In this document: piece by piece, positions 12,301-21,866 of the stretch
Position numbering within the stretch: the first letter of the stretch is position 1
How the letters are laid out: every line of letters starts with the position of its first letter
NCBI RefSeq assembly: GCF_921293095.1
Contig: NC_060259.1
Location: forward strand, 76,752,120-76,816,119
DNA: 64,000 nt
Origin: Ischnura elegans
Lineage: Eukaryota; Arthropoda; Insecta; Odonata; Coenagrionidae
Direction: 5' to 3'
Notes under the pieces: generated by a model
Seen by the model: only the letters and a program-made list of their open reading frames with translations
What the model was told of the DNA's origin: nothing
Databases searched by the model: none
Translations under genes and position numbers: made by a program

Positions 12301-15300
12301 TAAGATATAAATATATCTTAAGAATTGGGAAAAAAATCTAGATGCATTAAATAAAATTAAGTAGCTGAAAAATTTTTAAATCTGAAATGTAGCTAATAGG
12401 GTGGTTTCCTATTATTTTTTTATTGCCTAAATCGAAAGATTATTACTCCTGGAATACGTATTTCACGCTTTTAGATTTTTAAATGACGATACCTATTTTT
12501 CGCGATAAAATGATAAGTGAAAAATTTCAAGCACGCGAAAACGCGATGCGTAAGTAGGAATGATGGGAAAAAGTCCGTGCGACGCATTTCTGGTTCCCCC
12601 TCCTGCCTTGTGAGGTGACCTTGATCGAGGCTCTGAGCGCTGATAGGACGCAGGATGCTAGCGGGTAGCTGAGTACCTTGCTGGATGGTAGCGCTCGGCT
12701 TAAATAAGGATTATTAATACCCTATCAAACGAAGGAAACTTTCTGACCTTAGGCAGTTTTAATAGGTGTTTATTAAGACATGTTTCCCTGAGCTCTGTGC
12801 CTCATGCATGCATTGGTAATCTCAGACGATCTAAAGCTCCTATCTACTCGTATAGAAACTAGGTCCCTGTAACGTCACGTGGAGTGGAATCGCATGGGCA
12901 CCAATATAGCCTTTTTCAAATGAGGATAAAATTTGACCCTTGCCATTCGTCTAAACCGGTATTTCAAAAACCAAATAATTTGTGTATTATGAATACACTA
13001 ATGGTGGGTAATGAATCGCAATCAATGCCTTTCGTTTTCTTTAATGAAGGAAACTACCCTATTCTGGAAAAATACCTTGGCAGTCTTCGTACATCCTGAA
13101 ATGGGCTGCCAGTAAAAGGGTTAACTCCCCAGCCATCCCTCACGGCAAGGGGTGCCTCCCAGCATTTCCTATCGCTCTGCCCATTTCGTATTTTCCTTCC
13201 CGCTCCACGCCTTTGATATACGTAAGACAAGATCCCAAATGTAGACCCATCCGTTGGTGAGAAAGATATTCAGATAAGAAGGTATTCAGAGGTGAATTAT
13301 AGAGTTTTAACTCAACAAAGCTAATCTATGATGAAATAAACAAGGCATTACAGCAATACAGTGGACTCTCATTATTACGAAGTTCACGGGACCGAAAAAC
13401 TGGAGGTTCGTAATAAGGAGTTCGTATGAACGTTTCTTTTAGGTATCATCAAAAGAAGAAACGTACTTTGTCAAAATTTCATGTCTCTTCAATATACCAC
13501 ACTTATAATCTTCAGAGTCAAGTGTATAATATATGCGATTAAATTATGTGCAAATCCTCAATGTACGAAGAAGATGCATTCCGAGACCTTGCTCGTAAGT
13601 TGATAAAACTATACAAGGCATCGAGGAGAGTGGTAATCCTGCAGAATGCAACACTGCATAACAATCGTGTGTTATCTCACGATTGTGATGCAGTGTTGCA
13701 GATTGTGATGCGCATAATTTAATTGCATATGTTAAACACTTGACTCTGGAGATTATAAGTGTGGTATATTGAAGAGACGTGAAATTTTGACAAATTACGT
13801 TTTTTCTTTCCATCATACAAACTCCGTTATTGCAAACCTCCGGTTTTTCGGTCCCGTGAACTTCGTAATAACGAGAGTCTACTGTATTGCTGTAATGGCT
13901 GGTATCTCACCACTGTGATGAACTGATTTAGCTAGCAACGTAGCTGGAGCCGAAAAAAATCGTTGCCCGCAGGAAGGATGAATGGGTGCCGGGAAGTGCG
14001 AGTGCCACTACGCCACGTCGTGTCGAATCGGCAAACTCCAAAGGCACCAAATTTGAAATGTTGGGCACACTTGAATTTTTCGAATGTTCGTATCTCTGAA
14101 AGTTCGTAAATCCAATGTGCGTAGGAAGAGGACTAACTTTACGTCCAATTTATGAGCGTTAATGAGTGGGTCATCATAATTCCAGAGGAATGGAGCTTAT
14201 TATATGATGTTCGGTGAATGTTGAAGTATCCCCTACTGAAGAAAGAACCAAAATTGATGCTTTTGGGCACAGTACAAGAGGGGAACTTAAATGTAGATCA
14301 ATGATGATAACATAGCATAGTATATATCCACCTAAATGCCGTTGATTTTTCGCAGAACTTCGTAATAAAGTTCATTTTGTAACCGCCGGGGCCGGGACTG
14401 AATTTCATAATAATGAAAATTTTGTTATAATGCTCCTTTTACTATATATTGATAGGCCTTTTCGTCGGGACCAACTAATTGCTTTGTAATAACAAGAGCT
14501 TCATAATAATGTTGTTCGTATCAACGAGAGTCAAGTGTACTATTAAAGGCTACCAATTGGAATATGCCATACATATATTACCCTTGGTATGTACTATTTC
14601 TGTATAAGACCTATCCCAACTTAAACTTCCGGAAAGCCCATAAGGTCAGCAATGCACACACATAGTTCAAGAATTTTGTTGATACATAATAATAATAATA
14701 CATGAAAGAATTCTTTTCCTGACTCAATATTGAATAGGTCCATGGAACACTCACAGTATGACTTTAAACCTTTAAATCCTAAAAAAAAAACAATATATGA
14801 ATCATAAGTGATCACAGGACACTGTTTTAGACAGTCTGCACTGGAATACATCATTGTGAGAGGTCGTTTAAGACAATAGTACACACTCAAAAGCTTATCA
14901 CGAAATATTAAAAATTTACAATAAAAATTGTACAGCGAACATAATGACAGAATTCTTTGTTAAAACTTTCGCGGGTGCTCGTCATGTTGCATTAAAACTT
15001 ATGGGCTATGTCGCCGCGTCAGATTTTGGGTGGATTCCCTTGAGAAAGCGACCAGCATCGGTCGGGAAACGTTGGGGCCACCCAAAATCTGACGTGGCGA
15101 CATAGCCCAAAAGTTTTAATTCAACATAATGACAAAAGCAAATTAAAATATTATCGCACTTCCATCAAGCTACTCTCAAAAAAGGAAAAAAAAATTGAAA
15201 ATGAGGGTATTCCAAATATGAGCATGTTAAGCACGTTTCTATGAAATGAACGTATTTTTCCATACTAAATGCAACCATTACTCACCAACAAGATTCTTGT

Positions 15301-18300
15301 CCACAACAAAGCACCTATATTCAGTGCCTGGATGAATTTCTATCCACTTCTTAAGGACTAAGCAGCATGGCACATCACCTGAAGTTTCTGAAACCTATAT
15401 AAAAATTAGAAATTTCAGACATTTCCCAACCTAAGGCTATTACTAATGCATCCACAATAGGGTAGTTTCCTTCATAAAAGAAAACGAAAGGCATTGATTG
15501 GGATTCGTTACCCACCATTAGTGTATTCATAATATACAAATTACTTGGTTTTAGAGATCCCAGTTTAGACGAATGGCAATGGTCAATTTTAACCTCACTT
15601 GAAAAAGGCCAGATTGGCGCCCATGCGATGCCACTCCACATGATGTCACAGGGACCCAGATGCTATACGAGTATTCAGGAGTTTCACATTGTCTGAGATT
15701 ACCAATGCATCCATGAGGCACAGAGCTCAGTGAAACATTCCTTAATAATCACCTATTAAAACTGGCTAAGGTCGGAAAGTTTCCTGCGTTTGATAAGGTA
15801 TTAAAAATCATTATTTAAGCCAAGCACTACCTGCTAGCAGTGTACTCTGCTACATGCTAGCAAACTGCATTGCAGTGCCGCACATAATCTCGACCCAAGG
15901 TCATCTTACTCGGCGGCAGCGGGAACCAGAATGACGTCACACGGGCTTTTCCCATCATTCATACTTAGCCGTCGCGTTTTCGTGCGCTTGAAAATTTTCA
16001 CTTTTCATTTAATCGCGAAAAATAGATATCGTCATTTAAAAATCTAAAAGCATTAAAGGCTTACTCCAGGAGTAATAAACTTTCGATTCAGGCAATAAAA
16101 ATATAATAGGAAACCACCCTATTGATCAACACATGCCATTAAAATATAATTAGTGGGCAGCGTAATCAAATCTCCGATTTATAAAAACTTAAATATGTAC
16201 TGAGCTATGCATGAAAAATGGTTACAATTCTTAAGAGGTGAGAACTTGAGCATGTCTTCCTCACAAGTAATGTGCCTAATTTTTCTTGCAACAGGAGGCT
16301 GTTAAAGAAATCGGCTGGTGCCTGAAAATACTAAGTGGAAAACAAAGAGTCTTGAAACTGATGCTTCCAATCACCATAGGAATAGAAGTAAGTCATTGAT
16401 CACATTAGCACATACATGTGTACATACCAACATTCAAAATATGTATTTATCTTGGTACCAATTAAACTTTAAGTAAATTGTCTAACCCAAAAATTATAGT
16501 GAATTTCCCTGAAGTAAAATCAACTAAATTTACATGGAACATACTGATCAGAAGACATATTAAAGTCTCTGTGGCACTCAGTACGCTGAAAGCAATTATT
16601 AAGATAGCTTTACTCAGAGCTGGGACAGTTGTTGCACTGTACGTGATTATTTCATTAAGTACTGTAGGACTTGGACTTCATCAATTGGTAAAAGATAAAA
16701 ATGCCTTTGATTTGTAAAAAAACAATTCATATAGAAGGAATTTTCATTTTGGGAAGATGGGTTTCAAAAGGCTAAAAAAATTCCAAATTCCAAACTGTAC
16801 AGAACTAGAATTAAACCATGCCATTGAAGGATCAAACTGCATAATTAAAGGACATTTCAGGTGAAAATGTACACAGGCATCTGTAGTCAATGTAGATGAG
16901 AAAACTACAACATCAATGGAGAGGTGTGGGACAAAGCCTGTTAATATACATGATTAAGATATAACTCAACATAGAAGCTTTTTTATGAAGAGGGATTGTC
17001 ATAAAAGACTCCACACAGCAGGAATATCTCTGCATTGAACCCAGGGGTGCATTCAGGGGGGGGTTAACATTCACAGCTCTCACTCAGCATGGGGCCAACT
17101 GCTGCATGTTCATGTTCTTAACTTCCCTGAATGGAAAAACTGAAAAAGTAGGGGCTTCTGAATCACCTAGCAACACACCACTGACAACCTAGAACTAATA
17201 TTTGAGCTTATGTCAATTAGCGATAAGGGTTTATGTGAGTATGAGCCATAAAAAACTCTCCTTGAAAGGACTGAGCACTAACACTTAGCTAATTTGTGGT
17301 AGTCACTTCTAGGGGGAAATGCCACAGCTGCTGCAGCAGCCTTCTTAGAGCTCACTCCCTTTGAATGCACACAGAGAATTCAACTAGGCTAAACCTCAGC
17401 TACTTACAACAATTCCTGTCTGCCTCGTTTTGTGTGTGAGCATATCATGCACACGTATACTAGAGAATTTCTAAATCACTCACATGAACTCTTGTCATTT
17501 GCCCATTTTGAAAGATGCATTAACAACAATAATAAATAATTCATTAATCGGCTACTTATTGAAATACCTACCTCTTTTAAAACAGACAGATCATCCGAAA
17601 TATAAGAAGAACTCTTCAGAAGAAGATAAATGTCAGCTGGATCAGAACAACACAAGGACCTGGTGGATGTAATCCAACTGGCATCCTGTGTTATTAAATA
17701 AATTACAATTAAGAATTGTTCATGACAGTATCGTATATTTCAGTATAAGGAAATCACACCTTTTGGATGAAAAATCCAAGACTTTTAATCTGAACCACCT
17801 TTCACTGTGTGATCACGGAATGCTTATTTAACGAAAGTGGGTAGAAAGAATAAAAGTAGAAACTACAAAACGTTGAACGTCTCACGAAATGAATTAGTGA
17901 TAAATTAATAATAGTAAATTGATACACAAAAAGACATCAAACGCGATTTAATAAAATGTAAGTCGATTTTTCATCACCTTTGGAGCACTCCAGTTAAGTT
18001 TCACGAAAACCTTTCCTCCGAGACCCTGAATTGCTTCCTTTAATTTTTCATTGAAATCAGGGAATTCCGGTTCCTAAAACAGAAAACATTTAATTTGATA
18101 CACATAAAAATGAAATTTAATAATATTTACAAAAACTCACTTCTAATTCCTCTTCGGCGTCGTAGCATGCAGGAATTTCCTTCCTCTGTCGAGTTATGCT
18201 ACAGTTTTTTGGCAACACCATCACATCACTCAAAAGGTACGACAAAACATTAGCCGGCACATGAACGATAGAGCTATCGTGGACATCACCTTTAAATCTA

Positions 18301-18603
18301 TTGTACCAACTCTCGTAAGAACATTGTAGGTACTCGAAGTTAACTCCTGGAATTATTGAGAAGCAAAATAGGTAAACGATGAAAAATGAGCATAAAATGA
18401 GGTTGTTTCGTCGATCAATTTCAATATAACCAGCGATTTCCTGCGAATGACGATTACATCATTGAGAATATTGATTTAAAAATGTGCAAAGGGGCACCTA
18501 AGAGCAAAATATATGTTCCTCACGGATTTCGCTGACCATTAACAATGAATAGAAGTTCAAATAACAACACAAATACCCAATAAGGCCTACCTGTTTTAGC
18601 CAT
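3180..18603 (-). CDS. CDC123: CDC123, eIF2 assembly factor (complete gene, 8 coding exons)
   Basis: Coding exons on the minus strand are 18603-18591, 18346-18141, 18073-17978, 17685-17572, 15394-15286, 11364-11242, 6120-5936 and 3329-3180. They join without frameshift into about 331 codons, close to the roughly 336 aa I recall for the human protein. All junctions are AG/GT. Cdc123 family proteins are cytosolic ATP-grasp-fold factors that help eIF2 gamma join alpha and so allow eIF2 assembly (family knowledge). Recognisable conserved blocks are LNWSAPK at residues 99-105, YRCFV in exon 5, QRD at 183-185, the VDF motif at 236-238, LLFSWKEL, and a C-terminal EFRYI plus IPMDVMHF segment. The start is the ATG at 18603, just downstream of a promoter-like region. 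One oddity is that the usual D-F-N-P-F metal/ATP motif reads D-F-G-L-L here. Introns carry many mobile elements. Identity is confident; the exact activity is inferred. Confidence 0.93.
3949..4215 (+). pseudogene. RTE/L1-like reverse transcriptase 3' end
   Basis: Reads [35 protein letters not shown] and, in a second frame, [16 protein letters not shown]. This is the highly conserved C-terminus after the RT domain in RTE-like elements. It ends in GATGATGATG, is 5' truncated and is frameshifted after about 4128. Confidence 0.8.
4216..5540. other. CDC123 downstream intergenic/intronic sequence with GA microsatellite
   Basis: This lies in the last CDC123 intron. I see no gene. Within it is a (GA)n run at 5011-5029 inside a locally GC-richer block (about 4930-5410) that may be an old unclassified repeat. 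Open frames there have no recognisable motif. Confidence 0.4.
5011..5029. repeat. (GA)n microsatellite
   Basis: Nine or so GA units in a purine-rich block. No functional claim. Confidence 0.8.
5936..6120 (-). CDS. CDC123: CDC123 coding exon 7
   Basis: This 185-nt exon carries [15 protein letters not shown] and LLFSWKEL, corresponding to 'FVFDIY..WLIDFNPFG...LLFTWEEL' of the family. The Asp of DFN is kept (residue 237) while the Asn is replaced by Gly (239). Acceptor CTTACAG, donor GTGAGT. Confidence 0.9.
7290..9024 (+). pseudogene. DD82E transposase pseudogene
   Basis: The N-terminal part has a helix-turn-helix-like segment ([18 protein letters not shown]). The catalytic core is recognisable by [12 protein letters not shown] (first Asp), GSITVVDN (second Asp) and [19 protein letters not shown] (Glu). 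It is broken by an in-frame TAG at 7575-7577, a frameshift near 8040 and a 258-bp hAT-like MITE at 8198-8455 directly after the second Asp. A low-complexity Ser-rich tail ends at 9024. It is not functional as it stands. Neighbouring ends are the TIRs at 6408 and 10215. Confidence 0.85.
8198..8455 (+). mobile_element. hAT-like MITE family A, copy 1 (nested in transposase)
   Basis: Starts CAGTGGTGCCGACTCC and ends GTAAGTTGGCACCCCTG, giving short imperfect TIRs. Flanks TAGATAAT and TACATAAT form an 8-bp target duplication with one mismatch. Removing the element and one TSD restores an open reading frame through the transposase. Copies 2 and 3 are at 42078 and 63237. Confidence 0.9.
10450..11040 (+). 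mobile_element. CR1/L2-like non-LTR 3' fragment
   Basis: A short frame reads [20 protein letters not shown] and LKQWLLSQ, like the end of a non-LTR RT ORF. It is followed by untranslated sequence and an ATT-rich end after AATAAATATTATT near 11030. Heavily decayed. Confidence 0.5.
11242..11364 (-). CDS. CDC123: CDC123 coding exon 6
   Basis: This 123-nt exon encodes [14 protein letters not shown] and a helix ending [13 protein letters not shown], equivalent to 'GISQRDYTQYY...FF..HI' of Cdc123. Acceptor TTTCAG, donor GTAAGT. The upstream intron holds nested TTAA and TA-site elements and the downstream intron holds the DD82E transposon. Confidence 0.93.
11445..11980. other. Unclassified GC-richer stretch in CDC123 intron
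   Basis: Open frames exist on both strands (for example 11774-11992 minus) but contain no domain I recognise. Low-frequency restriction-like palindromes only. Probably an old repeat. Confidence 0.35.
12142..13120. mobile_element. TTAA-site (piggyBac-like) MITE, interrupted
   Basis: TTAA at 12138-12141 and at 13121-13124 flank TIRs CCCTTTTACTGCCA and, in reverse complement, CCCTTTTACTGGCA. The element proper is about 310 bp; the remaining 0.67 kb is the TA-site element at 12395-13063 inserted in it. No transposase. Confidence 0.75.
12395..13063 (+). mobile_element. TA-site MITE, AATAGGG family, copy 1
   Basis: Ends are AATAGGGTGGTTTCCT and AAGGAAACTACCCTATT. Comparison of three copies suggests the element runs from GGG to CCC with a TA duplication inside an AATATT target. 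It is nested in the TTAA element. A CGTCACGTG motif lies at about 12873-12881. No protein motif. Confidence 0.85.
13359..13884. mobile_element. Pogo-like foldback MITE
   Basis: Arms of about 200 bp are inverted copies. Ends CAGTGGACTCTCATTATTAC and the complementary GTAATAACGAGAGTCTACTG are of pogo/Tigger type. TA duplications lie at 13357-13358 and 13885-13886. The flanking 11 bp on each side are also perfect inverted repeats (CATTACAGCAA and its complement). Confidence 0.85.
13905..14135 (+). repeat. Interspersed repeat shared with 54890-55170
   Basis: Matches 54890-55170 with many changes; shared blocks include GGGCACACT-GAATTTTT and TCTGAAAGTT-GTAA. It appears to be internal sequence of a pogo-related element. 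No coding motif seen. Confidence 0.55.
14340..14540. mobile_element. Pogo-like element terminal remnants
   Basis: Contains CAGAACTTCGTAATAAAG and ends TCGTATCAACGAGAGTCAAG, resembling the TIR sequence of the adjacent foldback (ACTCTCGTTATTACGAA). Boundaries are uncertain. Confidence 0.4.
14950..15123. mobile_element. Small palindromic retro-insertion with 11-bp TSD
   Basis: Flanked by direct repeats ACATAATGACA (14939-14949 and 15124-15134). Most of it is an inverted repeat with arms 14987-15033 and 15077-15124 that include GGGCTATGTCGCCGCGTCAG. The loop has a stem CGACC-GGTCG followed by GGAAACGTTGG, a pattern seen in Penelope-like elements. Confidence 0.6.
15286..15394 (-). CDS. CDC123: CDC123 coding exon 5
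   Basis: This 109-nt exon encodes [19 protein letters not shown], matching the family 'LVLRKW...FRCFV' strand of the ATP-grasp core. Acceptor TATATAG, donor GTGAGT. The exon lies between two oppositely oriented copies of a 0.67-kb element (12395-13063 and 15456-16123). Confidence 0.93.
15456..16123 (-). mobile_element. TA-site MITE, AATAGGG family, copy 2
   Basis: Full-length reverse-oriented copy of 12395-13063. It lies in the CDC123 intron on the other side of exon 5, so the two copies can pair in the transcript. Confidence 0.88.
16295..16387 (+). other. Possible unannotated exon on the plus strand
   Basis: A 93-nt open stretch is bordered by a strong acceptor (TTTTTCTTGCAACAG) and a strong donor (GTAAGT). 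It encodes [20 protein letters not shown] followed by LPITIGIE, phase 0 at both ends. A hydrophobic frame at about 16590-16717 lies downstream but its splice phase is unclear. It could be an antisense host gene fragment (a DUF1676/Osiris-like hydrophobic segment is a speculation) or chance. Confidence 0.25.
16724..17480. other. CDC123 intron, nothing recognised
   Basis: Mixed sequence with a G-run (GGGGGGG) near 17058 in GGGTGCATTCAGG context that resembles hAT MITE termini elsewhere in the window, but no second end or duplication was found. Confidence 0.4.
17572..17685 (-). CDS. CDC123: CDC123 coding exon 4
   Basis: This 114-nt exon (38 codons, phase 0 at both ends) starts with DASWI, equivalent to the DAYWI block of Cdc123, and ends in the DIYLLLKSS-type segment. 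Acceptor ACACAG, donor GTAGGT. Confidence 0.93.
17978..18073 (-). CDS. CDC123: CDC123 coding exon 3
   Basis: This 96-nt exon encodes residues 74-105: EPEFPDF, then the strongly conserved [16 protein letters not shown] block, in which the lysine before LNW is expected to face ATP in the family fold. Acceptor TTTTAG, donor GTGATG. Confidence 0.95.
18141..18346 (-). CDS. CDC123: CDC123 coding exon 2
   Basis: The acceptor is ATTCCAG and the donor GTGAGT. The 206-nt exon encodes residues 5-73, including the [11 protein letters not shown] region that aligns to the N-terminal 'WYP-F-G' block of Cdc123, then an acidic DAEEELE stretch. Confidence 0.92.
18591..18603 (-). CDS. CDC123: CDC123 coding exon 1
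   Basis: This exon encodes only MAKT plus the first base of the next codon (13 nt) and is followed by the donor GTAGGC. The start codon is the first ATG after the CRE/NRF1-type promoter region. The short first coding exon is supported by the phase match to exon 2. Confidence 0.8.
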
Positions 18604-18850
18604 TCTAGAACAGGTTCAAAATTTCACTACGTAGTCTAATAAACAGTAACTCTTTAGTCGTAAATATTGTATTGTATTGTCTTGTAATATAAACTTTATG
18701 CCTTCAGTCCACTTCAATCCACACGATTCACTGACGTCATGTTGTTTACATCTACAACACCGGGATGAGGACCCCATTCATGATATGAGTGATGTTTCGT
18801 ACAGCGCATGCGCGCATGCGCAAAACCAAACAAAGGACGCCACGGACCAA
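18604..18850 (-). promoter_or_regulatory. CDC123 promoter region with CRE and NRF1-type sites
   Basis: Within 250 bp upstream of the CDC123 ATG there is a perfect cAMP-response palindrome TGACGTCA at 18732-18739 and two GCGCATGCGC motifs at 18804-18813 and 18812-18821 that overlap by two bases. GCGCATGCGC is the NRF1 (insect erect wing) binding palindrome. These CpG-rich motifs in an AT-rich window fit a housekeeping promoter without TATA. Binding is inferred. Confidence 0.6.
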
Positions 18851-20280
18851 AACCCGCCAAGGACGAAGCGGCGACGATGCCAAGCTGAATGAAGACTATG
18901 ATATATGTTTAACCCAGTTTAACCAATCAAGCCAAAGACAAAATAGCTGTCGTCAATTGTTGTATTTTTCCCATACAGAGGGCAAAAAGTATTTCAAATA
19001 CACTTGTAACTCCAAGTTATCATCAATAACTGAGTAATTGACTAATAAAAGTGATAGTAAAACTGGATGAATTTCCTGAATTTCAGGGCCCATCCGACGA
19101 TATAACTTGGCCAAGAAAGGATTGCAACATTAGATTAGAGGCGCTAGCGCTAGGATGAGTTTGCCACGGAAAAATCAGCTTCGTGGACGAGGTGGCCACT
19201 TCGCTTCGATCAAGTAAACAATGCAAAATATTGATCCAAACATCAAACCTTTTTGTCCGGGAACTTAGCGTGGACCACTAGCGGTCTCTGCCGCTGCCTG
19301 ATTGCGAATTTGATTCCAGAGTTTTGAAGAAAATGAAGTTGATAGACCTTAAGCCAAAATATAAAATATTCATTGAAGTTGTAGATCTAGATGATACACA
19401 AAATGTCATATTAACCTGAACTAATTAAGATAGCACTAAATGAATCAATGCAGGCTTCACTGAAGGAGTACTTCATTTTTGGTGTGGCCTCAGAGGCATG
19501 CAAGAATAAATTTTAACACAATTTCATGATATAATCGGAAATTAAAAGACCAAACAATGATTTCACAGCCTGAATACTACTATATAGTATAGGCAGTATG
19601 AAATATCAAAGCAATGTGTTTTGATATTGATGAGGTAAATACCGGTTGCTTCCTTGAGATATTTTTTATAATAGTCTTCTTAATCTTCTTCCACAAGTTA
19701 ACCATTGACTTGACAAAGAAATGTATTTACAGTTCAGTCAGGCAATGTTTTGAAGATGAAAATCAAAACCTCCTGGTCCATTTTCATCATCCTTCAAAAT
19801 AAATTTCATGATCAGTATCCATGTTCAAATACTGAAATCAGTAAGTTTATACTTATAGGTGCCTTATGAGGCAGTCATTTAAAATAAAAAACTGTGTTCA
19901 AAAGAATACCTAACATTGACATACATTCAAGCAATTAGTTTTGACTTCACTGCTTGCTGTCATTGGTTTTTATTTTGTCCTAATTTATCAACAGAAAATG
20001 AAAATGATAGTGCGTGGACACCACAAATGGTCAAACCAACATAGAAATATAATGTCTGAAACTAGCTCACTCAAATAAAAATTTACATTGAACGAGTAAC
20101 TTAATTTAACATAGAGTTTTTAAACTATAAGACTATTGAAGGTGTAAACTTGAGCTGAAATTTTACTAAACTCATTTTTTGACCAATTGGCAACTTATAG
20201 GGAGATCCATCTGGAGATAGTGATATTTTCCCATATATATGCATATGCCATGTATTGACCACCTTATTACTGCCCAAACT
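18851..20280. other. Intergenic stretch upstream of CDC123
   Basis: Holds a moderately GC-rich block at 19080-19320, including the palindrome GCGCTAGCGC at 19140-19149, and a 20-codon frame starting MSLPRKNQLRG. I see no supported gene. A divergent non-coding transcript from the CDC123 promoter is possible but unproven. Confidence 0.4.
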
Positions 20281-20302
20281 CCTCAAGGTTGGTGGCTCAC
20301 TC

Positions 20303-20890
20303 CAGTGGCGCAGGACGGGGGTTTGGGGGATAAACCCCCCCCCCCCCAGAGCTCAAGAGAAATTTTTAAGCTTAATCCATTTTACTTAATTGGATTGATA
20401 TTATTAATAGAATAGTGTAAGGATTAATAAAATATCTCTCAGAAAGCCATAAAACTCACCATGGCATTTGGAGGAGGCGACTGACAGCTGAGGTCATTTG
20501 CGCCATGAGGGAAGGGTGGAGAGAAACCTGGCATCGGTATTAGCCTGCTCTTAACGAAAGGCACCAAGGGGACCACGGCTTAATGTCACATCCAACGGAC
20601 GGAGTGTTACGCTTGAAATGTCCTCCACACAACACTCAAGCAGGGATCAGGCAGTCTTTGAAAATTCTCTGCCACTGCCGGGATTTGAAACAGAGCCTGC
20701 CGGGTGGGAAGCCAACACTCTAGCCACCACACCAACCCGATCCCCGTAAAACTCACCATTTATCTTAAAATTCTGCAATTTATTAATCTCGCACCTACCG
20801 CTTATCCTGAAGGGTATTCCATGCTCCCACACACCCTGGTATTAGTTGCACCTAAACGCCCCCTAGCCTTAATTCCTAGCTGCGACCCTG
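20303..20890 (+). mobile_element. hAT-like MITE family B, copy 1 (contains a SINE)
   Basis: Starts CAGTGGCGCAGGACGGGGG and ends TAGCTGCGACCCTG, with perfect 8-bp duplication GCTCACTC on both sides (20295-20302, 20891-20898). A 284-bp SINE interrupts it at 20463-20746. Near the left end there is a 14-base C run. Other copies are at 36691 and 59929. Confidence 0.92.
20463..20746 (-). mobile_element. tRNA-derived SINE inserted in hAT MITE
   Basis: Flanked by a 13-bp target duplication TAAAACTCACCAT (20450-20462, 20747-20759). In minus orientation the head reads GGTTGGTGTGGTGGCTAGAG (box A-like) and later a degenerate box B TGTTTCAAATCCC, so it derives from a tRNA. Body unrelated to the MITE. 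Confidence 0.75.
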
Positions 20891-20959
20891 GCTCACTCAA
20901 TTCCCCTTACAAATTCACATCTCAACAAACCTACCTTAGCATGCACTATAAATAAGTAT

Positions 20960-21860
20960 CACATTGATATATAGCTTTTTCTTATCTTTATCAAGTTTCT
21001 CATCCACCTTAGATTCCTATTACCATAGAGCAGAAAGATATGGGGCAGGTTGAGTAAGTGATAAGAGATAGAGCATAAAACATAGGAAAAAACTAAGAAT
21101 ACCTATACTTTTCAGAAGATATATGAATATCAAATAAAAATTTAAATACAAATAATAAAAATGCGAAACGACAAATCCAGATCAAACTGTTTAAAAAATT
21201 AAACTAATGAAGACAAAATATGTTAAGCTAGAATAAACAATTAAAAGAGAAATACTTCTTAGATCATGTATTAATGAATAAAAATTATTTTTTTCTTAAG
21301 GAATGGAAAAATTAGCTTAATGCACAACATATTAAATTAAGTGTACATAACCACTTTTACAACGCTGTTTTATTATTATTTCATTTACAACTAAAAAGTT
21401 GAAAATAAAAAACAATATTTTAAAGCAAGTTTTCATGAAAAAAATTATAATAGAATGAAAAACCTAATTCTGAATTGTGACTATTAATTTATTTCGTTAA
21501 GTTTTGCCTTTCAGGCCATTATTGTTTTCCAGTTTATTAAATACTCTCATGTATATGCTTCATCCACAAGAATTTTAATTTAGCCTAAGTCATTGGCACA
21601 TCTAGAGAGAACCACATCCTTCACCCCTGCCATAAATCATATTCACAAACTCTTCCTCTGTAAGTCATGAATGATAGCGGTTGATTTCTTGTGAATCAAG
21701 TGTAGTGCATACGCCAGCACTAATGTTTCAGACAAAAAATTTACCAACCATTCGAACTTGTAAGTTTGAAGGGATGTTGTAGCAGCAAGAACCAAAACCA
21801 CCACGGATTCATGACCTATGCGCACTTCTTATCAAATTCTATATCCAATATTGAGTTTGA
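20960..21860. other. AT-rich intergenic stretch
   Basis: Very AT-rich from 21040 to 21600 with no gene or clear element; short frames lack motifs. Confidence 0.5.
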
Positions 21861-21866
21861 TCACGC

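Noticed and set aside
12884-13099. 71-aa frame, with similar frames at 15375-15641 and 32668-32901
   Set aside because: All lie within copies of the AATAGGG element or on opposite strands of it; no domain, so they are not host genes.
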